Source of the DNA: Proteiniphilum sp.
GTDB lineage: Bacteria; Bacteroidota; Bacteroidia; Bacteroidales; Dysgonomonadaceae
Reading direction: 5' to 3'
Assembly (NCBI GenBank): GCA_016649795.1
Contig: JAENWZ010000034.1
Location: 1-12,957, forward strand
Length of the DNA: 12,957 nt
The notes under the pieces were generated by a model that was not told where the DNA came from, did not search any database, and was given only the letters and a program-made list of their open reading frames with translations. A program made the position numbers and the translations under genes. Positions 1 through 6,069 of the stretch are shown piece by piece. Each line of letters opens with the position of its first letter. The first letter of the stretch is position 1.

Positions 1-439
1 ATTTCTTTGTCATAATATCCAAGACCATCCTGTCAGTCTCCTGCATTCCGCTGTTACCTATAAGGGCCATGTTTCTTATGGTTTGATCGATGTCCTCATC
101 GATAATCCCCTCATCGATGAAACGTTTCCCGTTCTTCACATCTTCCGGTGTGACATTCTTCAGCAACTCCAGTCCGTTTTCCGGATTACCTCTCAATGCT
201 CCCAATGTTATCGCGATCGGTAAACCAATCATGCCTGTACCGGGAATACCCACGCCCATGGCGTTTTTTACCACATTAGCGCTTAGGAATGCCTCAATCT
301 TCTCAGGTCTCTTTTTTAATATCTGGCTCGCTTTGGCAGTGCAAAGAGCAACTGAAATGGGTTCTGTACATCCAATGGCAGGCACAATTTCCTGCTGCAT
401 GAGTAATTTGATGAGATTTCTTTTTTCTGTAGGTAGCAT
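1..439 (-). CDS. Serine dehydratase-alpha / L-cysteine desulfidase family (UPF0597) protein, apparently internally deleted, reaching the left edge
   Basis: Full-length members of this family (CyuA/YhaM, archaeal L-cysteine desulfidase) use an iron-sulfur cluster to split L-cysteine or L-serine into pyruvate, ammonia and sulfide or water. The translation from ATG at 439 carries the N-terminal signature PAIGCTEPISVA (residues 20-31, Cys24) and the Gly-rich stretch NAMGVGIPGTGMIGLPIA (59-76). After about residue 110 it continues with DEGIIDEDIDQTIRNM and GMQETDRMVLDIM, which I recognise as the extreme C-terminus of the family, not its middle. Some 280 residues of the usual ~430 are therefore missing, including the SGSGNQG and MICDGAK-type core motifs. 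The frame is open to base 1, where one T is left, probably the first base of a stop codon. It is likely inactive as an enzyme: a remnant, a short derivative or an assembly artefact. Family assignment is firm; the deletion rests on remembered homologues. Confidence 0.82.
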   Translation of the reverse strand, partial: MLPTEKRNLIKLLMQQEIVPAIGCTEPISVALCTAKASQILKKRPEKIEAFLSANVVKNAMGVGIPGTGMIGLPIAITLGALRGNPENGLELLKNVTPEDVKNGKRFIDEGIIDEDIDQTIRNMALIGNSGMQETDRMVLDIMTKK

Positions 440-468
440 ACACGTTTCGGCGGAATGATCAAGTTGTG

Positions 469-476
469 CAAAAATA
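469..476 (-). promoter_or_regulatory. Candidate Bacteroidota -7 box for the UPF0597 gene
   Basis: Read on the minus strand this is TATTTTTG, an exact match to the Bacteroidota -7 consensus TAnnTTTG. It would start transcription about 20-25 bases before the ATG at 439. I see no good -33 TTTG at the usual 19-21 bp distance, so the call is moderate. Confidence 0.45.
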
Positions 477-528
477 GTGAAAATTCCGCACATTCTCAGG
501 AATATGGCAACTGCTTTTATTAAAGCGG

Positions 529-560
529 TTTGTGTTTTCAAATTATTAATTATAATTTTG
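529..560 (+). promoter_or_regulatory. Promoter of the DUF2851 gene (-33 TTTG, -7 TAATTTTG)
   Basis: TTTG at 529-532 and TAATTTTG at 553-560 are separated by 20 bp. This matches the Bacteroidota primary sigma factor consensus TTTG-N19-21-TAnnTTTG. The transcript would begin near 567 and leave a leader of only about a dozen bases before ATG 580. It is the best-formed promoter in the window. Confidence 0.7.
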
Positions 561-579
561 AGTTTTAAACCTGAAAGCT

Positions 580-1869
580 ATGACCAACAAAGAACAACTG
601 CTGCACTATGTGTGGAAATGCAGACTCTTTCCACCCGACTCTCTTGAGACGGTTGACGGACAGAAGATAGAGGTGATAGATCCGGGTATACATAACACGG
701 ATGCCGGTCCCGATTTTTTTAATGCCAAGATTAAAATAGGGGACAAACTGTGGGCGGGAAACGTAGAGATACACTGCACTTCTGCCGATTGGGTGAAGCA
801 TGGTCATCACATTGATAAAGCATACAATTCGGTTATTCTACACCTGTCGGAAAAAGTAAACAGGGAGGTTATGAACGAAAAGGGACAACAGATTCCTCAA
901 TGTGAAATAGTGGTTCCCGAAAGTGTTCGCAAGAATGCCGATTATCTGTTGTACAGCGACACTCCTTTACCCTGCAAAAACGAACTTTCTTCTCTGCCCA
1001 AGGCGATAATCAGTTCATACCTCTGTCTCTTGTCTTTAGAGCGGTTAGAGCGGAAGATGAACGATATTTTCAGGCATCTGGACCGGTTCGGCAATTCCTG
1101 GGATGAGGTCCTCTATGTGTTGCTTACACGCAATTTCGGGTTCGGATTGAACTCCAATGAGTTTGAAAGTCTGGCACTATCATTGCCCTTCAATTATATT
1201 CAGAAACAGAGTGACAATCTTTTTCAGGTTGAAGCACTCATGTTTGGACAGGCCGGAATGCTGGAAGATACCACGCTGAATGATGAATACTATATGCGAT
1301 TGCAAAAAGAGTATCTGTTCTTGAAATCAAAATACGGGCTGAAAAACAGGGAGGGTTTTCTGGTTAAAAAAATGAGAGTGCGTCCCCTATCATCTCCTCT
1401 CTTGCGAATAGCACAACTGGCAGCGCTATTACAAAAATCCGGCCGTCTGTTTTCCTCGATCCTTGAGAAGGAGGAGTATCAGCAATTGCTCACTCTTTTT
1501 CAAACAGAACCATCGCTCTATTGGCAAACGCACTACTCCTTTGGCAAGAAATCGCCGAAAGCCGGTAAACAGCTTGGAGAAGCTTCACTCAATATAATCC
1601 TGATCAATACGGTTACACCCCTATTGTTCGCGTATGGCAAGAAAACCGCCACCGACCTCTATTGTGACCGTGCTGTCGGGCTTTTGGAGTCGTTAAAGCC
1701 CGAAAGAAACAGCATTGTTGCCGAATTCAGCGCTGCAGGCGTCATTCCGGTGAATGCATCAGATAGTCAGGCGCTTATACAGTTGCGGAAAGAGTATTGC
1801 GATAAACGCAAATGTCTTTATTGCCGAATAGGTCATACCATTCTTTCCTCCCGCGCATTGATGACTTAA
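580..1869 (+). CDS. DUF2851 family protein (function unknown)
   Basis: A 429-residue cytoplasmic protein without signal peptide or membrane segment, near the usual DUF2851 length. Family hallmarks: GPDFFNAKI (43-51), WAGNVEIH (58-65), DWVKHGHHIDKAYNSVILH (70-88), NFGFGLN (185-191), FGQAGML (222-228), YWQTHYSFG (314-322) and ILINTVTPLLFAYG (340-353). The C-terminus carries C407-x4-C412-x2-C415-x3-H419, a plausible metal site. No function is established to my knowledge. The spacing of Pro44-Asp45 and Glu63-x-His65 on apparent beta strands loosely recalls a PD-(D/E)xK nuclease core; this is inference. It starts at ATG 580, just after a good promoter, and reads away from the UPF0597 gene. The following lipoprotein gene appears to have its own promoter. 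Confidence 0.9.
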   Translation: MTNKEQLLHYVWKCRLFPPDSLETVDGQKIEVIDPGIHNTDAGPDFFNAKIKIGDKLWAGNVEIHCTSADWVKHGHHIDKAYNSVILHLSEKVNREVMNEKGQQIPQCEIVVPESVRKNADYLLYSDTPLPCKNELSSLPKAIISSYLCLLSLERLERKMNDIFRHLDRFGNSWDEVLYVLLTRNFGFGLNSNEFESLALSLPFNYIQKQSDNLFQVEALMFGQAGMLEDTTLNDEYYMRLQKEYLFLKSKYGLKNREGFLVKKMRVRPLSSPLLRIAQLAALLQKSGRLFSSILEKEEYQQLLTLFQTEPSLYWQTHYSFGKKSPKAGKQLGEASLNIILINTVTPLLFAYGKKTATDLYCDRAVGLLESLKPERNSIVAEFSAAGVIPVNASDSQALIQLRKEYCDKRKCLYCRIGHTILSSRALMT

Positions 1870-1875
1870 TTTCGC

Positions 1876-1905
1876 TTCAGAATGGTTTTTCACTATTTTT
1901 CTGAA
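1876..1905 (+). terminator. Weak inverted repeat after the DUF2851 gene
   Basis: TTCAGAA (1876-1882) and TTCTGAA (1899-1905) form a 7-bp inverted repeat around a 16-base T-rich loop, a few bases after the DUF2851 stop codon. It is followed by a short T-rich run. The stem is AT-rich with a long loop, so it is at best a weak terminator and may be chance. Confidence 0.2.
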
Positions 1906-1935
1906 TTCATTTTCACTAAACTACTTAAAACATTG

Positions 1936-1943
1936 TACTTTTG
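1936..1943 (+). promoter_or_regulatory. Candidate -7 box of the Ig-like lipoprotein gene
   Basis: TACTTTTG matches TAnnTTTG exactly, 36 bases before ATG 1980. This would give a leader of roughly 30 bases. The -33 position holds only TTTC near 1911-1914, so the upstream half is imperfect. The gene would be transcribed separately from, or in addition to, read-through from DUF2851. Confidence 0.5.
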
Positions 1944-1979
1944 TGCAGAAAACGGCAATGTTCATTCTAAAGCTGCAAC

Positions 1980-3953
1980 ATGTTGAATAAATTTTTCTCC
2001 TTTCTATCGTTTCTGTTTCTGACAATCCTGGCTATTGTTATGTTCCATTCATGTGCGAATATGGCATCACCCACGGGAGGGGCTTATGATGTGACACCCC
2101 CCGCAGTTAGAAGCGCGACACCCGAATTTAATTCAGTGCGATCCACTCCCAACAGGATTGAGATTGAGTTTGATGAAAATATAAAAATTAAAACACCCAG
2201 TGAGAAGGTGATCATCACACCTCCGCAACAAAGTTTACCTGTAATCAGGTCTGTAGGTAAAAAGGCGATAGTGGAACTGAGCGATGAACTGTTACCCAAT
2301 ACCACTTACACAATCGACTTTACAGATGCAATAGTGGATAACAACGAAGAGAATCCGCTGGAGAATTTTGTCTTTTCTTTTTCTACAGGTGATCAGCTGG
2401 ATACCTTGTCTGTTTCCGGGAAAGTGGTTACAGCACAAGAGCTTGAACCGGTTACCGGTATTTATGTGGGGATCCATTCTAATTTTGATGATACGGTCTT
2501 TACAAATCTGCCGTTCGAACGCATCTCCAGAACAGATTCACGGGGTAATTTCACCGTACGGGGAATGGCCCCGGGGAGCTATAAGGTGTTTGCACTAGCC
2601 GATTTGAACAGGGACTACAAGTATGACAGTCCCCAGGAAGCGGTTGCTTTTCTTGACTCTGTCATCATTCCCTCCACCATGCCTGCGGTACGACAGGATA
2701 CGGTCTTTGTGGACAGTATCACCGTTGACACGATAATGACAGTCAGTTATACCCGTTTTATGCCCGATGATCTGCTGCTGCGCTCTTTTCTGTCCGATTT
2801 TCAGCGGCAGTATTTGCAAAAACATGAACGGCCGGAACAGCACAGAATCAATCTCTTTTTTGCAGCACCCACAACTGCACCTACTTTCTTTTTATTGAAT
2901 CCGGAGGTATCGGCCGACAACTGGTATGTGGCCGAGCGAAGCGCTAAAAACGATACCCTGATGCTTTGGATCACTGACTCACTGATCTATCAGCAGGATT
3001 CCATAAAGATGAAAATCGACTATATACGTACAGACTCTTTAAATATAAACTATATCGCCACAGATACGCTCAATTTCAATTTCCGGAGATCAGCACGTGA
3101 ACGGCAAGCTGAAAAAAAGGAGCAAGAGGAAGAGGAGAAGGAGGAAAAGACAATCAGATTTCTGGGGGTCAATACCAATGTGAAGTCCTCCTTTGAATTG
3201 TTTAATCCTGTAAGGATTGAGTTTGAACAACCTGTTGTCCTGTTTGATTCAAGCTTTGTAAGACTCTCAAAAGAGGTAGATTCTCTTTTTGAACCTGTAC
3301 CATTCATCTTTGAGACTGATTCATTAAACCCCCGTAAATATACGTTGCGCCCCAAATGGGAGCCGGGGGGGAAATATAAGATGACGATTGATTCTGCCAC
3401 AGTCTTCAGTCATTATGGCCTGTGGAATAACGGGTTTGAGCAGAGTTTCACAGTGAAGCCACTGGATCAGTACGGGAACCTTGAGATAACAATTACAGGA
3501 ATTCCCGATGGTAAACCGGCTTTCGTGGAGCTGTTGGATAAAACGGATAAACCTTTTCGGAAAAGTTTTGTCAAAGGCAACGTGACAAGATTTCAAGACC
3601 TGCTTCCCGGTGAAATCTATGCGCGAATTGTGATAGATGAAAATGAAGACGGCATCTGGACTACCGGGAACTATACAGAGAAGAGGCAACCTGAAGCGGT
3701 CTTTTACTTTCCGGGCATACTGGTGATAAGAGCCTATTCCGATCATGTTGAGGAGTGGGATATCTATTCTACTCCGGTGATAAGGCAAAAACCGCTGGAG
3801 ATAACAAAGAATAAACCGGAAGAGAAGAAGCGGAGAGATCCGAATCTGGAAAGAGACAGAGAACAGCAAAGCCGTCAGGGTTCACCCTTCTCAGGATCAG
3901 GGTCAGCAGGAGGCAGGAGCGGCGGAAGCCCAACAGGCATGCAGCAAAACTGA
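1980..3953 (+). CDS. Ig-like (SbsA/Big_5-type) domain lipoprotein
   Basis: A 657-residue exported lipoprotein. A hydrophobic signal (residues 3-21) ends in the lipobox FHSC with lipidated Cys25, followed by the ANMASPTGG start typical of this Bacteroidota family. Domains by eye: an Ig-like SbsA/Big_5-type domain (about 38-137, with DENIKI and LLPNTTYTIDF), a carboxypeptidase-regulatory or prealbumin-like beta domain (about 144-230, with DSRGNFTVRGMAPGSYKVFA), a central region (250-370), a Lys/Glu-rich linker (374-390), a second Ig-like domain (392-495), a further beta domain (500-580), then a charged Gly/Ser-rich tail. There are no acidic residues just after Cys25, so I see no clear surface-export signal; a periplasm-facing outer-membrane location is inferred. 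The role is unknown, probably structural or binding. It is 41 bases upstream of an exported DUF3108 gene, suggesting one envelope operon. Confidence 0.85.
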   Translation: MLNKFFSFLSFLFLTILAIVMFHSCANMASPTGGAYDVTPPAVRSATPEFNSVRSTPNRIEIEFDENIKIKTPSEKVIITPPQQSLPVIRSVGKKAIVELSDELLPNTTYTIDFTDAIVDNNEENPLENFVFSFSTGDQLDTLSVSGKVVTAQELEPVTGIYVGIHSNFDDTVFTNLPFERISRTDSRGNFTVRGMAPGSYKVFALADLNRDYKYDSPQEAVAFLDSVIIPSTMPAVRQDTVFVDSITVDTIMTVSYTRFMPDDLLLRSFLSDFQRQYLQKHERPEQHRINLFFAAPTTAPTFFLLNPEVSADNWYVAERSAKNDTLMLWITDSLIYQQDSIKMKIDYIRTDSLNINYIATDTLNFNFRRSARERQAEKKEQEEEEKEEKTIRFLGVNTNVKSSFELFNPVRIEFEQPVVLFDSSFVRLSKEVDSLFEPVPFIFETDSLNPRKYTLRPKWEPGGKYKMTIDSATVFSHYGLWNNGFEQSFTVKPLDQYGNLEITITGIPDGKPAFVELLDKTDKPFRKSFVKGNVTRFQDLLPGEIYARIVIDENEDGIWTTGNYTEKRQPEAVFYFPGILVIRAYSDHVEEWDIYSTPVIRQKPLEITKNKPEEKKRRDPNLERDREQQSRQGSPFSGSGSAGGRSGGSPTGMQQN

Positions 3954-3994
3954 GGAATGAGATAATTGCTGCGATTTCGAAACAAATAAAATTG

Positions 3995-4798
3995 ATGATG
4001 AATAAAAAAAATAGCGTTATAATTATTTTACTTCTATCCTTTTTTGGTTTTCTGCAAATGAATGCGCAGTGTAAACTTACAAACAAGGCTTTTTCGAGTG
4101 GTGAAGAGATACAGTACGATCTCTATTTCAGTTATGGCTTCCTGAATGCGCGTGCAGGGAAGGGGTCACTATCTGTGACTGAGGCAAACTATCGCGGGCA
4201 GAATGCATACAAGACAGTAATGATGCTCAATACCTCAGGCTTAGCCGGAAACCTTTACACGGTAAACGATACGCTCACATCCTATATTGACATGTATCTG
4301 CGCCCATTGCTGTTTACTAAGGAGGCATTTGAAGGAAAAGATTATTCTGTTGAACGACAGACATTCACTTATACCGGAGATAAGGTAAATATCCGTGCCA
4401 TTCGCCATTGGAATGGGGAGGAGAGATTCGATGAGGTAGTGACAACCGATGAGTGCACCTACGATTATCTTTCTATACTGCCTTACGTGCGTAACCTCGA
4501 TTATACCGGTATGAAGTCCGGTGACAGGAAATATATTCAGTTTATATCAGGGAGAAGACCTGTGAATATGTATATCAACTTTTTGGGAAATTCATCGATA
4601 AAGGCAAATAACGGTGTAGAATATGAGGTTATAAACATCTCCATGACAATCCATGATGATTCCTTTACCGACCAGAAAGAGGCACTCAAGGCTTCCATCA
4701 CCAACGATGCAAATCGTACACCCGTGATTATCGACACAAACCTGAAGATCGGTTCAGTGAGAGCTGTTTTGCGCAAGATTAAAGGAGTAAGACACTGA
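3995..4798 (+). CDS. Exported DUF3108 domain protein
   Basis: A 267-residue protein with an N-terminal signal peptide: Lys-rich start, hydrophobic stretch to about residue 20, and likely signal peptidase I cleavage after MNA, before QCKL. The mature part fits DUF3108, a beta-rich periplasmic family of unknown function: FSSGEEIQYDLYFSYGFLNA at the start, then alternating short strands with GKDYSVERQTFTYTG and a closing LKIGSVRAVLRK. Two ATG codons stand in tandem (3995 and 3998) after an in-frame TTG at 3992; I chose the first ATG. The gene follows the Ig-like lipoprotein without its own clear promoter, so the two are probably cotranscribed and may act together in the envelope. The family is fairly sure; no activity can be read from the sequence. 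Confidence 0.83.
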   Translation: MMNKKNSVIIILLLSFFGFLQMNAQCKLTNKAFSSGEEIQYDLYFSYGFLNARAGKGSLSVTEANYRGQNAYKTVMMLNTSGLAGNLYTVNDTLTSYIDMYLRPLLFTKEAFEGKDYSVERQTFTYTGDKVNIRAIRHWNGEERFDEVVTTDECTYDYLSILPYVRNLDYTGMKSGDRKYIQFISGRRPVNMYINFLGNSSIKANNGVEYEVINISMTIHDDSFTDQKEALKASITNDANRTPVIIDTNLKIGSVRAVLRKIKGVRH

Positions 4799-4843
4799 TA
4801 AGCGTGGCGGTAAATTGGGATCATAATAAATAGTTTTAATCGT

Positions 4844-5254
4844 ATGAAAAAGCAAGTTGTTCTGTTTTGCATGATTTTGTGTGTCGCGTTGGTGGCAAAT
4901 ATTTCGTCTGCCCCGGCACAGGACGCCGAGGACCCTTATGTGATTATTGTTGAATTCACTTTCGATGAGAAAGATGTGGACAAAGCGATTGATCTATTGC
5001 TGGACATGCAGACACAAACACTGGAGAATGAAGAGGGGTGTTTAATATATGATGTGCTGTTGAGTGAAGATGATCCTTCCAGAATTTTCATTTACGAAAG
5101 TTATGAAAATGAGGTTGCTTTTAAAGTACATGAAAGCAGTGATTACTTCAAAACAATTGTATCAAAGCAATTGACACCGCTGGTAAAAGAGTCAAAAGTG
5201 ACAAAAGTAGTCCCTCTGAGTCAGGAAGAGAGTTTCATCGATGAGGAGGTTTAA
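4844..5254 (+). CDS. Exported ABM-domain protein (putative quinol monooxygenase-like)
   Basis: A 136-residue protein with a signal peptide (MKKQVVLFCM, hydrophobic to about residue 20, APAQ at 23-26 with cleavage near residue 25) and an antibiotic-biosynthesis-monooxygenase (ABM) ferredoxin-like fold at about 32-123. Typical features are a first strand YVIIVEFTF, EEGCLIYDVLLSEDDPSRIF (63-82) and YESYENEVAFKVHESSDYF (84-102) with the family His at 96. Cytoplasmic relatives such as YgiN dimerise and oxidise quinols without a cofactor; other ABM proteins bind heme or have no known activity, so the substrate is open. The signal peptide places this one in the periplasm, which is less usual. It follows DUF3108 by 45 bases and ends in an inverted repeat overlapping its stop codon, possibly the end of the envelope operon. 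Confidence 0.8.
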   Translation: MKKQVVLFCMILCVALVANISSAPAQDAEDPYVIIVEFTFDEKDVDKAIDLLLDMQTQTLENEEGCLIYDVLLSEDDPSRIFIYESYENEVAFKVHESSDYFKTIVSKQLTPLVKESKVTKVVPLSQEESFIDEEV

Positions 5255-5272
5255 AAGAGTCCTAACTCTTTT
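5253..5272 (+). terminator. AT-rich hairpin overlapping the ABM gene stop codon
   Basis: AAAAGAGT (5253-5260) and ACTCTTTT (5265-5272) pair perfectly over 8 bp around a CCTA loop, followed by ATTT. The hairpin begins inside the TAA stop of the ABM gene. The A- and T-rich ends could let it work as a weak terminator in either direction, upstream of the rex promoter. Confidence 0.45.
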
Positions 5273-5273
5273 A

Positions 5274-5295
5274 TTTAAAGAAATTTATCTTTAAA
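5274..5295. repeat. 22-bp imperfect palindrome upstream of the rex promoter
   Basis: TTTAAAG (5274-5280) and CTTTAAA (5289-5295) are perfect 7-bp arms around an 8-base AT-rich centre. It lies directly after the preceding hairpin and about 38 bp before the rex -7 box, a position suited to an operator or an UP-like AT-rich element. In an AT-rich spacer this could also be chance. Confidence 0.3.
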
Positions 5296-5332
5296 TATAG
5301 CTTAAGATTCTGAAATTTCTCCAAAAAGAGCG

Positions 5333-5340
5333 TATCTTTG
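5333..5340 (+). promoter_or_regulatory. Candidate -7 box of the rex operon
   Basis: TATCTTTG is an exact TAnnTTTG match and would place the transcription start near 5347, leaving a leader of about 87 bases. No clear -33 TTTG is present at 19-21 bp, so activation by another factor is possible. The box overlaps an in-frame TTG at 5338, which argues that this TTG is not the rex start. Confidence 0.5.
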
Positions 5341-5402
5341 TCTACATTTTCGTTAAGTAATGAGGAGAGGACGAGTTTTCTGATACTATCGAGAATAACT
5401 AA

Positions 5403-5421
5403 CTTTAGTGAATCATTAAAG
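5403..5421. promoter_or_regulatory. 19-bp near-perfect palindrome in the rex leader, candidate operator
   Basis: CTTTAGTGAATCATTAAAG has 9-bp arms around a central A, with 8 of 9 positions matching. It ends 12 bases before the rex ATG (5434) and lies downstream of the predicted transcription start. Its size suits a dimeric winged-helix repressor. The half site contains GTGA, as classical Rex sites do, but the two halves are much closer together than in TTGTGA-N6-TCACAA, so binding by Rex itself is only a guess. A role as a weak RNA hairpin near the start codon is the alternative. Confidence 0.4.
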
Positions 5422-5433
5422 GACAGGAAAGGA

Positions 5434-6069
5434 ATGCCAGAACAGATACACTCCACAAAGATACCCGAGCCGGCACTAAGAAGGCTTCCCTGGTACTTGT
5501 CGTATGTGAAATTGCTTCAAAGCCGGGGAGAAACGATCGTTTCATCCACTCAAATTGCGAAAAAAATCGATGTCTCCGCTTCTCAGATAGCCAAAGATCT
5601 TTCGTATGTAGACATACACGGGAAGACGAGAGTAGGATACGATATTGATGAATTGATCAATGTGCTGGAGACCTTCCTGGGTTTTACCAATACGCACAGG
5701 GCTGTTGTCTTTGGCGTTGGAAGTCTGGGTGCAGCGCTCTTGTCGGATTCGGGGCTTGAACAGTTTGGATTGAAAATTATCGCCGGTTTCGATGTGAATG
5801 CATCAATAGTTAATAAAGAAATAAACAATATACCCGTTTTTCATTCCGGTGAATTTATCCGGAGAAACGAAATAATAAAAGCGGAAATAGGGATTCTCAC
5901 GGTTCCTCCCGGTATTGCACAAGAAGTATCTGAATACATGATTCGTGGGGGTATCAAGGGAATATGGAATTTCACACCATTCAGAATCCTTGTACCTGAG
6001 GGGGTTGTATTACAAAACACCTCCCTTTATGCACACCTTGCCGTGATGTTTAACCGTTTGAAGTCATGA
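5434..6069 (+). CDS. rex: Redox-sensing transcriptional repressor Rex
   Basis: Rex is a homodimeric cytoplasmic repressor that reads the NADH/NAD+ ratio and releases DNA when NADH binds. It usually controls fermentation and respiratory genes. From ATG 5434 the product is 211 residues, the family norm, starting MPEQIHSTKIPEPALRRLPW. The winged-helix domain spans about 8-70 (SSTQIAKKIDVSASQIAKDL and GKTRVGYD). The Rossmann domain has VFGVGSLGAALL (92-103) with GxGxxG and FD at 119-120 after the second strand. The C-terminal swap helix is YAHLAVMFNRL. The recognition segment reads QIAKDLSYVDIHGKTRVGYD rather than the RKDL-FGxFGxRGxGY of Gram-positive Rex, as I recall for Bacteroidota, so its operator may differ. 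An upstream TTG extension to 5338 is rejected because it overlaps the -7 box. The stop overlaps the next start by 4 bp. Confidence 0.93.
   Translation: MPEQIHSTKIPEPALRRLPWYLSYVKLLQSRGETIVSSTQIAKKIDVSASQIAKDLSYVDIHGKTRVGYDIDELINVLETFLGFTNTHRAVVFGVGSLGAALLSDSGLEQFGLKIIAGFDVNASIVNKEINNIPVFHSGEFIRRNEIIKAEIGILTVPPGIAQEVSEYMIRGGIKGIWNFTPFRILVPEGVVLQNTSLYAHLAVMFNRLKS

Noticed and set aside
90..458. 122-residue plus-strand open frame at the left edge
   Set aside because: It is the complement of the UPF0597 gene, whose protein has clear family motifs; the plus-strand translation resembles nothing and has no start signals.
3100..3160. Purine-rich tract in the lipoprotein gene as a repeat or regulatory element
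   Set aside because: It is explained by the Lys/Glu-rich linker codons and shows no regular repeat unit.
3324..3869. 181-residue minus-strand open frame inside the lipoprotein gene
   Set aside because: Antisense shadow of a well-supported lipoprotein coding region; no recognisable motif and Cys/His/Arg-rich composition typical of reverse-frame reading.
3769..4086. 105-residue minus-strand open frame spanning the lipoprotein end and DUF3108 start
   Set aside because: Its hydrophobic stretch arises from reading the reverse complement of the DUF3108 signal peptide; no independent support.
5338..5433. TTG-initiated 32-residue N-terminal extension of Rex
   Set aside because: Rex proteins start near the MPEQ methionine, the extension has no family similarity, and the TTG lies inside the predicted -7 box so would not be on the transcript.
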